From contig NZ_JAUYGD010000014.1 of assembly GCF_030690725.1 (NCBI RefSeq), positions 1 to 50,002 of the forward strand: a stretch of DNA of 50,002 bases. Direction: 5' to 3'. Shown here in pieces: positions 18,490-29,202 of the stretch. The translations under genes were made by a program, and so were the position numbers. Under the pieces are notes generated by a model that was given only the letters and a program-made list of their open reading frames with translations, made no database searches and was not told the origin of the DNA. Each line of letters begins with the position of its first letter. The first letter of the stretch is position 1. The DNA comes from Pseudomonas sp. (GTDB taxonomy: Bacteria; Pseudomonadota; Gammaproteobacteria; Pseudomonadales; Pseudomonadaceae).

Positions 18490-19491
18490 TCAGGCGCTTT
18501 TCACCTGGCTGGCAGCCATTTCATACGCCGTTTGCAAAGCCACCTGCAGGCTGCCGCTGTCGATCTTGCCGCTACCGGCCAGGTCCAGTGCGGTGCCGTG
18601 GTCGACCGAGGTGCGGATGATGGGCAGGCCCAGGGTGATGTTCACCGCTGCGCCAAAGCCTTTGTATTTGAGTACCGGCAAGCCCTGGTCGTGGTACATG
18701 GCCAGCACCGCATCGCAATGCTCAAGGTGCTTGGGGGTGAACAGGGTGTCGGCTGGTAGCGGGCCGATCAGCTCGATACCTTCGCTGCGCAGCTGCTGCA
18801 GGGTGGGCTCGATTACTTCGATTTCTTCCCGGCCCAGGTGGCCGCCTTCGCCGGCATGCGGGTTGAGGCCGCAGACCAGAATGCGCGGCCGGGCGATGCC
18901 GAATTTCGTGCGCAGGTCATGGTCGAGAATACGCGTGACACGGCTGAGTCGCTCAGTGGTGATGGCTTCGGCTACATCCTTGAGTGGCAGGTGGGTGGTC
19001 ACCAGCGCCACGCGTAGGCCGTGGGTGGCGAGCATCATCACCACCTGCGCGGTATGCGTCAGCTCGGCGAGAAACTCCGTATGCCCGGAGAAGGCAATCC
19101 CGCTTTCGTTGATCACGCCCTTGTGCACGGGGGCGGTAATCATCCCCGCGAAGTGGCCGTCGAGGCAGCCCTGGCCGGCGCGGGTCAGGGTTTCTAGCAC
19201 ATAGGGTGCGTTGCTTGGGTTCAGCTGACCGGGTGTTACGGGGGCGGGCAGTGGGGTATCCCAGACATACAGGCTGCCGGCCGGTGCGGCCTGCTGTGGC
19301 CAGGCTGCGGGGCTGACGCTGATCAGCTGGATGTTCAGGCCTAGCAGTTTCGCGCGGTCGGCCAGCAGCTGCTGACTGGCTATCGCGATGATCGGGTGTG
19401 GCTGTACTTCGCGCGCCAGCAGCAGGCACAGGTCAGGGCCTATGCCTGCAGGCTCGCCGGGAGTCAGTGCGAAAAGGCGTGGCGTGGTCAT
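18490..19491 (-). CDS. pdxA: 4-hydroxythreonine-4-phosphate dehydrogenase PdxA
   Basis: Oxidises 4-phosphohydroxy-threonine with NAD in the DXP-dependent route to pyridoxal phosphate. The protein starts with [12 protein letters not shown] and has the metal-binding histidine motifs [18 protein letters not shown] and [11 protein letters not shown] and the C-terminal [13 protein letters not shown]. Length 333 is normal. In E. coli it is in one operon with surA upstream; here a strong terminator stands between surA and pdxA. Confidence 0.98.
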   Translation of the reverse strand: MTTPRLFALTPGEPAGIGPDLCLLLAREVQPHPIIAIASQQLLADRAKLLGLNIQLISVSPAAWPQQAAPAGSLYVWDTPLPAPVTPGQLNPSNAPYVLETLTRAGQGCLDGHFAGMITAPVHKGVINESGIAFSGHTEFLAELTHTAQVVMMLATHGLRVALVTTHLPLKDVAEAITTERLSRVTRILDHDLRTKFGIARPRILVCGLNPHAGEGGHLGREEIEVIEPTLQQLRSEGIELIGPLPADTLFTPKHLEHCDAVLAMYHDQGLPVLKYKGFGAAVNITLGLPIIRTSVDHGTALDLAGSGKIDSGSLQVALQTAYEMAASQVKSA

Positions 19492-19566
19492 TGATGGGCT
19501 CTCCGTGGCTTTGCGCCAACTCTGTTAGTGCGGCGGCGGATAGTAAAGAGGCGCGTTGTTCGCGGG

Positions 19567-19607
19567 CGAAAAAAAGCCCGGCTCTGCGTGTGCATAAAGC
19601 CGGGCTT
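19567..19607 (-). terminator. Rho-independent terminator between surA and pdxA
   Basis: On the minus strand AAGCCCGGCT (19607-19598) pairs perfectly with AGCCGGGCTT (19583-19574) over 10 bp and is followed by a run of T (19573-19567). It starts 41 bp after the surA stop and about 75 bp before the pdxA start, so it should cut most lptD-surA transcripts before pdxA. Confidence 0.85.
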
Positions 19608-19648
19608 GATCTGTTGCGTACGCTAGCTGCGTTCGCCTGCTAGGCCGA

Positions 19649-20947
19649 TCAGAGTTTGCTCTCGACGTAGGCTTCGTCGCGGATCTGCCGTAGCCAAGCT
19701 TGCAGTTCCTCATCGTACTTGCGGTTACGCAGTACAGTCATCGCCTGCTGCTCGCGGTACTGCGCGCTGCTGTCGGTGGCGCGGCGGCCCATGACTTCCA
19801 GTACGTGCCAGCCGTAAGGGCTTTTGAAAGGCTTGGACAGCTCGCCTGCCGGCGTGTTGTTCATCACCTCGCGGAACTCGGGCACCAATACGTTCGGGTC
19901 GATCCAGCTCAGGGTGCCACCGTTCAACGCCGAGCCTGGGTCTTCAGAGAAGTTCTTCGCCAATTCGGCGAAGTCTTCCCCGGCCAGGATGCGCTGGTAC
20001 AGGCGTTCAACCAGGCGCTTGGTTTCGGCTTCGCTGCGGATTTCGCTGGGCTTGATCAGGATGTGGCGAACGTTTACTTCGTCACGTACCTGGCTGTCGC
20101 CGCCGCGTTTTTCCAGCAGCTTGAGCATGATAAAGCCGCCGGGCGTACGCATCGGTTCAGTCACCTGGCCAACCGGCAGAGCGCTAAGCATGCTGTCGAA
20201 AGGCGGTGGTAGTTGCCCAGCTTTACGCCAGCCCATTTCGCCGCCTTCCAGCGCGGTTTCACTGGCCGAGCGGGCAATCGCCAGCTGGGCAAAATCTGCG
20301 CCCTGCTGCAGCTGCTGGTACAGATCGCGGGCCTGACGGTCAGCAGCCTGAATGTCTTGAGGGGAGGCACCTTCGGGTACTGGGATCAGTATGTTGGCTA
20401 GGCGGAACTCTTCCGAAAGCTGCATCTTGCCCATGTCCGAGGCGAGGAAGTTTTGCACTTCCTGGTCGGTTACCTGAATGCGTTCTGCTACGCGGCGTTG
20501 GCGCACACGGCTGATGATCATCTCGCGGCGTACCTGGTCACGCGCATCGGTGTACGACAGGCCGTCCGCCGCCAGGGCGGCGCGGAACTGCTCGATGCTC
20601 ATGCCATTGCGCTGGGCAATGGTGCCGATGGCCTGATTCAGTTCTTCGTCGGTAATCCGAATACCTGAGCGTTCGCCGATCTGCAGCTGGATGTTCTCGA
20701 TAATCAGGCGCTCAAGCACCTGCTGGCTGAGCACGTGCTCAGGCGGCAAGGCCGCGCCGCGCTGGGTGATGGTCTGCTGCACTTCACGCAGGCGTGAATC
20801 GAGCTGGCTTTGCATCACCACGTCATTGTCGACAATTGCTACAACGCGGTTGAGTGGTCGGACCTCAGCCTGTGCCGCAGTGCCCAGGAACAGCGCGCCC
20901 AGCAGCAGCGGGCGCACGCAATCAGAAAGCTTTATCTTCACGTTCAC
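19649..20947 (-). CDS. surA: Periplasmic chaperone and peptidyl-prolyl isomerase SurA
   Basis: Main periplasmic chaperone for outer-membrane beta-barrels including LptD. A signal peptide ([14 protein letters not shown]) is followed by the N-terminal chaperone domain, two parvulin PPIase domains (each with a RHIL- or ANILIP-type start and a GG-W motif), and a C-terminal helix. I choose the GTG at 20947 ([10 protein letters not shown]), which has AAGG five bases upstream and matches other Pseudomonas SurA proteins; GTG at 20941 is possible. Its first 26 bp overlap the end of lptD, so the barrel and its chaperone are translated together. Confidence 0.95.
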   Translation of the reverse strand: MNVKIKLSDCVRPLLLGALFLGTAAQAEVRPLNRVVAIVDNDVVMQSQLDSRLREVQQTITQRGAALPPEHVLSQQVLERLIIENIQLQIGERSGIRITDEELNQAIGTIAQRNGMSIEQFRAALAADGLSYTDARDQVRREMIISRVRQRRVAERIQVTDQEVQNFLASDMGKMQLSEEFRLANILIPVPEGASPQDIQAADRQARDLYQQLQQGADFAQLAIARSASETALEGGEMGWRKAGQLPPPFDSMLSALPVGQVTEPMRTPGGFIMLKLLEKRGGDSQVRDEVNVRHILIKPSEIRSEAETKRLVERLYQRILAGEDFAELAKNFSEDPGSALNGGTLSWIDPNVLVPEFREVMNNTPAGELSKPFKSPYGWHVLEVMGRRATDSSAQYREQQAMTVLRNRKYDEELQAWLRQIRDEAYVESKL

Positions 20948-23714
20948 GATAACCTTGAATGCCTTGGTCGAGGAAAGTCTCAACTTTATTGCCGACTACA
21001 CCGCCCAGACCTTTGAGTACGATCTGCAAGAAGATACCGCGATCAGCCTGGTCGTTCAGTGACGGGTTCAGGCTGACTTCGTCGTAGTCGATCCAGTAAC
21101 GGTTGATCAGGCGCAGTTTCCAGCAGCAGCTGTCGTACTCGAAGCCGGCGAAGGCTTCCAACGTACGGTCGCGACCATAGTCATACTGCCAGCGGGAAAT
21201 CACGCTCCACTGCGGCACGATCGGCCAGATAACCGAGAAATCGTGCTGGCTGATTTTGTAGTAGTCCTTGATGTAGTTCGCGCTGCCAGGTGTGCCGTAG
21301 TCACCGCCACCCACTACCCAGTTACCACTGTCTTGGTCGTAGCGGACAGTGTCATTACGGTAGCGGTACCCGGCGTTGACCACCTTGTTTGGGTTGTCTT
21401 CTGGCTGGTAATGGAACATCGCGCTGCCCGAGCGGGTGCTGCCACTGTCTGGGTCCCAGTTGAAGTCCGAGGAGAAGCGCCAGTCGCGGTTAAAGCGATA
21501 CAGGTACTCAAGCGCATACGGTGATACCGATGCCGTTGCGTCGCCGCGGGTGCGGTAATCAATGCCTGGTAGCTGTACTTGGCGATCTTCGAAGTAGAAC
21601 GCTTGGCCAATGCTAAAGCGCTGACGCTCAAAGCCATTAGGCTCAATCCAGCGATTGGTCACCCCCAGCGAGAGCTTGTTCTCGTCACCAATACGATCCT
21701 TGCCAGAGAAGCGGTTTTCACGCCACAGCGAGGAGTAGCTGAATGTGCTCTCGCCAGTGTCGAAGACCGGGATATCAGTCTGGTCTTCCTCAGGTACATA
21801 GAGGTAGAACAGGCGAGGCTCAAGAGTTTGTCGATAGGGCTTGCCGAACCATTGGGTATTACGATCAAAGTACAGGCCGCTGTCCAGGCTAAACATGCCT
21901 ACGCCACGGCTTTGGCTGCTCTTGTATTCCTGTTCGGCTAGCAGTGTATTTTTGCCTTGCTGATCCAGAGTCAGGTCGTAATTGGTCTGCAGGTACTTGA
22001 CCTGCGGTTTGATATAGCCCCAGCTCCAATTTAGTGGCAGGCTAACCGCCGGCTCGACGTGCAGACGCTCGCCGTTGGCGCGAGCCAAGCCTTGGACGAC
22101 TGTGTCATACCATGGGGTGCCGATGCTTCCATCGGCGTTGAGCGGGCCGCCGTCTTCATCAATAAAGTTGCCTTTGCGCAGACTGCGGTCAAAACGTACA
22201 TATTCTGTGCCGTAACTGAAGTTCACCCCAGCTGGCTTAAATGGCAGTACGCCATCCAGAGTCAGCTGTGGTAAGCGGTTGTACGGGGTGACGTCAGTAA
22301 TGTTGGCCAGCTCATAAGCATGCGCATTCAAGCGCGCGGTATAGCCGTCACCACGATAGGTCAAGGTGCCGCGCTGATTGACGTAGCTGGTGGAGCCTAC
22401 GCCCAGGTCTGTGTTTAGATCCTGGAAGTAGTACGGGTCGCTGATGTCGGTGTAGTCAACTTCCGCTAGCAGGCGCGAGGTCAGGCCTGTCTTGTGCTGC
22501 CAGCTGTACATCCAGCGCTGATCTTCATAGTCCGACTGCAGTTTGCGGTCATCGTTGCTGTCGTCGAGATACGCGCCGCCAACCTGGCCTTCGCTGTTCT
22601 TGGTGAGGTAGCGGAATTCGCCTTCCATCATCAAGCCGCGATCGCTCATATAGGTCGGGTACAGCGTGGCGTCGTAGTTCGGCGCCAAGTTGAAGTAGTA
22701 CGGCGTTTGCAGGGTCAGGCCGTTATCACTTGAGCTGCCAATGCTCGGCGGCAGAAAGCCGGACTGGCGACGGTCATCAATCGGGAAGTAGATATAAGGT
22801 GTGTAGAACACCGGAATATTCTTCACCCGCAAGGTGACGTTGGTCGCGGTGCCGAAACCGGTGGCCGGGTTCAGGGTGATGTTGTTGCCCTTCAGGTGCC
22901 AGGCGTTGCTGCCTGGTTCGCAGCTGGTATAGGTGCCGTCTTTCAGGCGGATAATCGCGCTTTCTTCACGCTTGGCGTACAGCGCGTTGCCGCGAATATG
23001 GCTCTTGTGCAGCACGTATTCGGCGTTGTCGACTTTGGCTTCACCGTTGTCCAGCTGCAGCTCGGCGCGGTCACCCACGACCAGCATGCCCTGGTCACGC
23101 AGGCGCACATTACCGATCAACTCACCGCGGTTTTCCGCCTGACGCAGGTTGGCTTCATCCGCCTCGACCTGCATGCCAGCCTGGCGCAGGACGACATCAC
23201 CGGCGAGGGTGGCTACTTGCTCTTCCTGCTCATAGCGCGAGGCTTTGGCCGATACGAACATCGGCGCTTCATCCATCGGCGTCTTGTCGTCCATGCCCGG
23301 GCGCATTGGCTCTATATAAGCGCCTGCGCAGTAGGGGCCGGCTTCTGCCAGCTGAGCGGCGCTGAGATTTTCTCGCGGCACCCAGTCCAGGTGGCTGAAA
23401 TCGGCGCTGCGCGAGGCGAGGCCTTTGCCACGGCTTTCAGTCACCAGGGTCGCTTGCGCGGCTTTCCCCTGAGGTGCTTCGGTGCCACTTTCGCCAGCTT
23501 TGTTACTGGCGACCGAATCACGTTGTACTGGCCGTGCTGGCAGTGCAGCATTGCTGGTCTTCGGGGCGCATGCCCAGCCGCCGGTGGCGGAAACCTGGCA
23601 ATCGTACTGCTCGGCAGCGATAGCAAAAGGAACGGCTAAAGGTTGTAGCGCCAGAAGGCTGCCAGTGACCAGTAGAGGGAATTTTTTACGAAACGCGGGG
23701 TATTTTACTGCCAT
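20922..23714 (-). CDS. lptD: LPS-assembly outer-membrane protein LptD
   Basis: Large beta-barrel that, with the lipoprotein LptE, inserts lipopolysaccharide into the outer leaflet. The start at 23714 gives [18 protein letters not shown], the same opening as other Pseudomonas LptD proteins; an open frame upstream to 23813 is not used. After the signal peptide come a Pseudomonas-type N-terminal extension, the OstA jelly-roll domain (about 170-330) and the barrel, with the conserved paired cysteines in DSCCWKLRL needed for disulfide rearrangement. 930 residues, normal. Divergent from amgK. Confidence 0.97.
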   Translation of the reverse strand: MAVKYPAFRKKFPLLVTGSLLALQPLAVPFAIAAEQYDCQVSATGGWACAPKTSNAALPARPVQRDSVASNKAGESGTEAPQGKAAQATLVTESRGKGLASRSADFSHLDWVPRENLSAAQLAEAGPYCAGAYIEPMRPGMDDKTPMDEAPMFVSAKASRYEQEEQVATLAGDVVLRQAGMQVEADEANLRQAENRGELIGNVRLRDQGMLVVGDRAELQLDNGEAKVDNAEYVLHKSHIRGNALYAKREESAIIRLKDGTYTSCEPGSNAWHLKGNNITLNPATGFGTATNVTLRVKNIPVFYTPYIYFPIDDRRQSGFLPPSIGSSSDNGLTLQTPYYFNLAPNYDATLYPTYMSDRGLMMEGEFRYLTKNSEGQVGGAYLDDSNDDRKLQSDYEDQRWMYSWQHKTGLTSRLLAEVDYTDISDPYYFQDLNTDLGVGSTSYVNQRGTLTYRGDGYTARLNAHAYELANITDVTPYNRLPQLTLDGVLPFKPAGVNFSYGTEYVRFDRSLRKGNFIDEDGGPLNADGSIGTPWYDTVVQGLARANGERLHVEPAVSLPLNWSWGYIKPQVKYLQTNYDLTLDQQGKNTLLAEQEYKSSQSRGVGMFSLDSGLYFDRNTQWFGKPYRQTLEPRLFYLYVPEEDQTDIPVFDTGESTFSYSSLWRENRFSGKDRIGDENKLSLGVTNRWIEPNGFERQRFSIGQAFYFEDRQVQLPGIDYRTRGDATASVSPYALEYLYRFNRDWRFSSDFNWDPDSGSTRSGSAMFHYQPEDNPNKVVNAGYRYRNDTVRYDQDSGNWVVGGGDYGTPGSANYIKDYYKISQHDFSVIWPIVPQWSVISRWQYDYGRDRTLEAFAGFEYDSCCWKLRLINRYWIDYDEVSLNPSLNDQADRGIFLQIVLKGLGGVVGNKVETFLDQGIQGYREREDKAF

Positions 23715-23839
23715 CTTATTTTTTCCGGGCTTCCTGCGCGCCATTGGCCCTGAGGCCGCACGCCTCTCGATGGGCTTGAAAAGATGCTGGATAATAAAGC
23801 ATGACCCGCGCAACGGCTAGCGCCGTCGGAGACCTTGTA

Positions 23840-25524
<1,685 letters not shown>

Positions 25525-25525
25525 T

Positions 25526-26287
25526 ATGCTCTGGCCGGCGACCCTGCTGGGTGCTGTTACCGGGCTGGCGGTAGCGAGTATTCCGGGGGCCATGCTTGGC
25601 GGGCTGCTGGGTCAAGTGCTCGATCGGCGCTTGCGCCTGCAGTCCTGGGCGGCCTTGCGTGAGCGCCTGGGTGGTCGCGCCGAGGTGCGTGATGAGTGGC
25701 TGCTGTTCGTGCTTCTGGGGCGTTTGGCCAAGAGCGGTGGTCGTGTGCTGCCGGCGCATATCCAGCAGGCGAAGGCGGAAATGCAGCGCCAGGGGCTGGA
25801 TGTTGAGGGGCAGCGTCAGGCGATAGCGGCTTTTGCTCGGGGTAAGACCGGGCGCGACAGTTTGCGTGCGCCGTTGCACCGACAGCGTCAGCGCAGCGAA
25901 ATACTGCTGCGCGCCTGTTGGCGGATGGCCTGGGTGGATGGTCAGGTCGGTCAGGCCGAGCGCGAACTGATCATGCTCTGGGGTAAGTGGCTGCAGGTTT
26001 CATCGGCTACTCAGGCGCAGTTGAGTGACGCCTACGCGCCGCAGCAGGGGCCGCTGGTCTCGACGGCCAGCAACGCCTATCAACGCGCCCTGAGCCTATT
26101 GAATGTAAACGCCGATGCCGAGCCCGCGCAGATCAAACAGGCATATCGGCGCTTATTGAGTCGCCATCATCCGGACAAGCTGGCGGGTAGCGGCGCCACG
26201 CCAGAGAGGGTGCGCGAGGCGACTGAACGCACCCGTGAACTGCACCAGGCCTATGATCTGATTCGCCAGCGTCACGGCTTTCGTTAG
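25526..26287 (+). CDS. djlA: DjlA-like membrane-anchored DnaJ co-chaperone
   Basis: J-domain protein that stimulates DnaK at the inner membrane; in E. coli DjlA affects envelope stress and capsule genes. A hydrophobic Gly/Ala-rich N-terminal helix (about 5-30) is followed by a TerB-like helical domain (about 75-165) and a C-terminal J domain with the essential HPD motif in RHHPDKL. The ATG at 25526 is two bases after the murU stop. The TAG stop (26285-26287) coincides with the first bases of the repeat that follows. Confidence 0.9.
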   Translation: MLWPATLLGAVTGLAVASIPGAMLGGLLGQVLDRRLRLQSWAALRERLGGRAEVRDEWLLFVLLGRLAKSGGRVLPAHIQQAKAEMQRQGLDVEGQRQAIAAFARGKTGRDSLRAPLHRQRQRSEILLRACWRMAWVDGQVGQAERELIMLWGKWLQVSSATQAQLSDAYAPQQGPLVSTASNAYQRALSLLNVNADAEPAQIKQAYRRLLSRHHPDKLAGSGATPERVREATERTRELHQAYDLIRQRHGFR

Positions 26288-26445
26288 CCGGCTGTTGAAA
26301 AACTACCTGCGTTGCCATCGCGGTGTTAAAAACAAGCTCGGAATGCTCATCTACAACTCGTACACTCGCTTGCGAGCCCAGTCCGCTTCCTCGCTTGTCT
26401 TTGCCTTGCGCTGACTGTCTCGCTAACGTTTTCAACGGACTGCTA
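26285..26445. repeat. Short repeat with imperfect terminal inverted repeats (MITE-like)
   Basis: A 161-bp stretch between two convergent genes begins TAGCCGGCTGTTGAAAAAC and ends with the near-reverse-complement GTTTTCAACGGACTGCTA. The inside has no coding sense of its own. The same kind of sequence (end GTTGAAAAAC with inner GAGCATTCCGAGCTTG on the other strand) is, from memory, dispersed in many copies in Pseudomonas genomes, but only one copy is in this window so repetition cannot be shown here. Its left end provides the stop codon of djlA; its right end lies 3 bp before the stop of the DUF3530 gene. Confidence 0.65.
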
Positions 26446-26448
26446 GGG

Positions 26449-27471
26449 CTATTTCGCCTGCAACTTCAGCGTTAGCCAGCCACGAATACGGCGGTAGAGC
26501 TGTTCCTGCTCTGCTTCGCGGTTGCCCGGCAGGGCCTTCATGGCGATCTGTATATACGCGGGATGCTTCTGCCGTTTGCTGGCCTGCGAGCGTTTCAGTG
26601 CGGCCTGGCGGTCGGCGGGCAGGTCCTTGTAGTAGAAGTCACCGGTGGCCAGCTGCAGTTGCGGAATCAGTTCATCCAGTGGCGGGGTATAGCCGGCGGG
26701 CAATTGCGCGGCGACCAGTAGCAGATTCTGAATATTGGCTGGCTTGCGCTCGGCCAGGTAGCGCGCGGCCCAGTAGGCGCCACTGCCGTGGCCGAGTAGC
26801 ACGATGGTCTTGGCTTGCTGTTGCTCGGCAAAGCCAATGGCCGATTCGATGCGTGCCAATACGCGTTGGGCATGGGCTTTCTGTTGCGCTTCGATGTTTT
26901 TCACTTTGCTTGCCGCAGTTTCGGCGCTGTCGAGTTGGCTACTGCTGGTTTGCGCGCTGGCTTCATCGGTGGCAGGGCTGTCCTCGGCGCTTTCCTCTGC
27001 CGGTGCCTCCGTGGTGTTGGCCGTAGTGTCTTCTGGCGCTGGCTCGGCGCTGCGCAGTGGCGGTGCATCGCTATTGGGGTCTGGCAGGGTCAGGCTGAGG
27101 CTGTGCCAGCCGCCATTGGGCAGCTTGCTGCGCAAGGGGCCGACGCTTTGCGGCCAATCGGCAGTTTCATCGTCGCCCGGCAGAATGATCACCGCGCCGC
27201 TGGGCTCGGCGACATTGGCCGGCAGCCAGAGCGCCAGAAAGCTTTCATCGCCCGCCTGCAGTTGCTGCTGTTCCTTTTGCTCCAGCCGCTGTTCCAGCGC
27301 CGTGGCTTCCACCTCGCTGCGCTCGGCTAAGGGCGCGCGTACTTTTTCCGCTGGCTCGGTTGAGGCGTCCGTAGCGGCGGGCGCTTCTTCTGCGGGTGTT
27401 TCTTCTTCCGCCTGTAGTGGGCTGATTGCTAGCAACAGGCTCAGGGCAAGGGCGGCGGGGCGCGAAAACAT
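26449..27471 (-). CDS. DUF3530 family exported protein, alpha/beta-hydrolase-like
   Basis: Exported protein of unknown function. Signal peptide MFSRPAALALSLLLAISPLQA is followed by two low-complexity stretches rich in Glu, Ala, Thr and Ser (about 22-50 and 132-190) that flank a region with VIILPGDDETADWPQ, and by LLGHGSGAYWAARYL, a nucleophile-elbow-like motif (GHGSG) typical of alpha/beta hydrolases. The fold and a serine nucleophile are likely; the substrate is unknown. It stands alone, convergent with djlA and divergent from rpe. Confidence 0.82.
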   Translation of the reverse strand: MFSRPAALALSLLLAISPLQAEEETPAEEAPAATDASTEPAEKVRAPLAERSEVEATALEQRLEQKEQQQLQAGDESFLALWLPANVAEPSGAVIILPGDDETADWPQSVGPLRSKLPNGGWHSLSLTLPDPNSDAPPLRSAEPAPEDTTANTTEAPAEESAEDSPATDEASAQTSSSQLDSAETAASKVKNIEAQQKAHAQRVLARIESAIGFAEQQQAKTIVLLGHGSGAYWAARYLAERKPANIQNLLLVAAQLPAGYTPPLDELIPQLQLATGDFYYKDLPADRQAALKRSQASKRQKHPAYIQIAMKALPGNREAEQEQLYRRIRGWLTLKLQAK

Positions 27472-27568
27472 GGGGTTCTCCAGCGAACATCGTGTCTCAG
27501 CAGCCTAGCCTTTTCCGCTCGGCTTTGTCAGGTGTCGCTCACGCGCGCCAGGCCTTGGATCGGGCTGG

Positions 27569-27574
27569 TACAAT
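27569..27574 (+). promoter_or_regulatory. Extended -10 promoter for rpe-gph
   Basis: TACAAT is preceded by TGG, giving the extended -10 form TGnTACAAT, 33 bp before the rpe ATG. No good -35 hexamer is visible, which is common for extended -10 promoters. Confidence 0.45.
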
Positions 27575-27607
27575 GCGCGCCTTCCGTGAATGCCACCGAG
27601 GTGCGCT

Positions 27608-28282
27608 ATGCAACCCTTCGCCATTGCTCCGTCGATTCTTTCCGCTGACTTCGCTCGCCTGGGTGAGGAAGTGGATAAGGTGCTCGCCGCCGGCGCTGAC
27701 ATCGTGCACTTCGATGTGATGGACAATCACTACGTGCCCAACCTGACCATCGGCCCGATGGTTTGCGCGGCGCTGCGCAAGTACGGCATCACCGCGCCCA
27801 TCGACGCGCACCTGATGGTCAAGCCGGTGGACCGCATCATCGGCGACTTTGTCGAGGCGGGCGCCAGCTATATCACCTTCCATCCCGAGGCCAGCGAGCA
27901 TATCGACCGCTCGCTGCAACTGATCCGCGATGGCGGCTGCAAGGCCGGCCTGGTGTTCAATCCAGCCACCCCGCTGGACGTGCTTAAGCACGTGATGGAC
28001 AAGGTCGACATGATCCTGCTGATGAGCGTCAACCCGGGCTTTGGCGGGCAGAAGTTTATCCCCCATACCCTGGAGAAGCTTAAAGAGGCGCGCGCACTGA
28101 TCGACGCATCCGGGCGTGAAATCCGCCTGGAAATCGACGGTGGGGTCAATGTGCAGAACATTCGCGAAATCGCTGCGGCAGGCGCCGATACCTTTGTCGC
28201 CGGCTCGGCGATCTTCAATCAGCCGGACTACAAAGCCGTGATTGATGCCATGCGCGCCGAACTTGCCCAGGCGCGCGGGTGA
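27608..28282 (+). CDS. rpe: Ribulose-phosphate 3-epimerase
   Basis: Interconverts ribulose-5-phosphate and xylulose-5-phosphate in the pentose phosphate pathway. TIM-barrel with the metal and acid/base residues in [18 protein letters not shown] and EIDGGVN and the phosphate loop GFGGQKF. The ATG at 27608 has GAGGT five bases upstream and gives [15 protein letters not shown]; 224 residues. It overlaps gph by 4 bp, a gene order (rpe-gph-trpE) shared with other Pseudomonas. Confidence 0.98.
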   Translation: MQPFAIAPSILSADFARLGEEVDKVLAAGADIVHFDVMDNHYVPNLTIGPMVCAALRKYGITAPIDAHLMVKPVDRIIGDFVEAGASYITFHPEASEHIDRSLQLIRDGGCKAGLVFNPATPLDVLKHVMDKVDMILLMSVNPGFGGQKFIPHTLEKLKEARALIDASGREIRLEIDGGVNVQNIREIAAAGADTFVAGSAIFNQPDYKAVIDAMRAELAQARG

Positions 28283-28971
28283 GCATGCTGCGCGAGCTGT
28301 TCCAGGGCGAGTTGCCGCGCCTGGTGATGTTTGATCTGGACGGCACCCTGGTGGATTCGGTGCCGGATCTGGCCGCTGCCATCGACAAGACCTTGCTGTT
28401 GCTCGGTCTGCCGGTAGCGGGCATCGAACAGGTGCGCGATTGGGTCGGCAATGGCGCGCGGGTGCTGGTGCGCCGCGCCCTGGCCGGCGGCCTGCAGCAT
28501 GAGCATATAGATGAGGCCCGCACCGAGCAGGCGCTGGAGCTGTTTATGCAGCACTACGCCGAAAGCCACGCCCTGACCCAGGTCTATCCTGGCGTGCGGC
28601 CCACCCTGGATTGGCTGCGCGAGCAACGGGTCGAGCTGGCGATTGTCACCAACAAGCCCGAGCGTTTCGTCGCGCCACTGCTGGATGAAAAGGGTCTGGG
28701 TGGCTATTTCCGCTGGATTATCGGCGGCGACACCCTGCCGCAGCAGAAACCCGACCCGGCGGCCTTGCTGCATGTGCTGCAGCTGGCGCGGGTGGAGGCG
28801 GCGCAGGCACTGTTTGTCGGTGACTCGCGCAATGACGTGCTGGCGGCCAAGGCAGCTGGCATCATCTGCGCGGCCCTGAACTACGGCTATAACCATGGTC
28901 GGCCGATTGCCGAGGAGAATCCGGCGCGAGTGCTGGATAATCTGTGTGAGCTATTGCCGGTTACCGCGTAG
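28279..28971 (+). CDS. gph: Phosphoglycolate phosphatase
   Basis: HAD-superfamily phosphatase that removes 2-phosphoglycolate, a by-product of DNA repair. Motif [10 protein letters not shown] with the nucleophile Asp, motif II IVTNKPE, motif III lysine in QKPDP and motif [13 protein letters not shown] are all seen. The GTG start (28279) overlaps the rpe TGA; an ATG two codons later is possible. MupP, the MurNAc-6-phosphate phosphatase of the recycling pathway, is a close paralogue, but position next to rpe and trpE points to Gph. Confidence 0.93.
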   Translation: MSMLRELFQGELPRLVMFDLDGTLVDSVPDLAAAIDKTLLLLGLPVAGIEQVRDWVGNGARVLVRRALAGGLQHEHIDEARTEQALELFMQHYAESHALTQVYPGVRPTLDWLREQRVELAIVTNKPERFVAPLLDEKGLGGYFRWIIGGDTLPQQKPDPAALLHVLQLARVEAAQALFVGDSRNDVLAAKAAGIICAALNYGYNHGRPIAEENPARVLDNLCELLPVTA

Positions 28972-28985
28972 CCGGGGCTTGCGGG

Positions 28986-29014
28986 TTGATTCGCCTTCGG
29001 CCCTGCGCTAGTGT
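28986..29014 (+). promoter_or_regulatory. trpE promoter
   Basis: TTGATT (28986-28991), a 17-bp spacer and TAGTGT (29009-29014) form a good sigma-70 promoter 15 bp after gph. Transcription would start near 29021, about 180 bases before the trpE ATG, leaving room for a regulatory leader. Confidence 0.7.
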
Positions 29015-29090
29015 GGCCGAACTTCAATCCCGCCTGAATTAAGAGAGCTTCGTGGTGGTTACCTGCACGCGCTGGTCGGCAAGCACCGAC

Positions 29091-29135
29091 ATGAAAATCA
29101 TCAAGGCCCTGGCCCGTTGGCGCTGGCGCCCCTGA
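29091..29135 (+). CDS. trpL: trp operon leader peptide (Trp-Arg-Trp)
   Basis: A 14-codon frame, MKIIKALARWRWRP, ends about 70 bp before trpE and has two Trp codons separated by Arg, much like the E. coli leader peptide with its tandem Trp. The ATG lacks a clear ribosome binding site. In-frame GTG codons at 29052 and 29055 follow AAGAGAG and would extend the peptide to 26-27 residues with three Trp codons, so the true start is open. Attenuation of trpE has been reported in P. putida. Stalling here would sense charged tRNA-Trp. Confidence 0.6.
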   Translation: MKIIKALARWRWRP

Positions 29136-29145
29136 CCTGATCTTG

Positions 29146-29166
29146 GCCGCCTAGGCGGCGCGTTTG
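29146..29166 (+). promoter_or_regulatory. Possible trp attenuator hairpin
   Basis: GCCGCC-TA-GGCGGC (29146-29159) is a short GC-rich stem 10 bases after the leader peptide stop, followed by GCGTTTG. The T-run is only three bases, so as a terminator it is weak. Alternative pairings with the GGCGCTGGCGCC segment that overlaps the Trp codons (about 29118-29131) are possible and would be the expected competing structure. Confidence 0.4.
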
Positions 29167-29202
29167 CACACGACCGTATTACCTCAAGCCACGAGGCTGC
29201 TC

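Noticed and set aside
23715..23813. Upstream start of lptD
   Set aside because: The 33 extra residues precede a perfect signal peptide and the known MAVK start.
28279..28971. Gph as the missing MupP phosphatase
   Set aside because: rpe-gph-trpE context is that of phosphoglycolate phosphatase in Pseudomonas; no residue seen by eye separates the two families safely.
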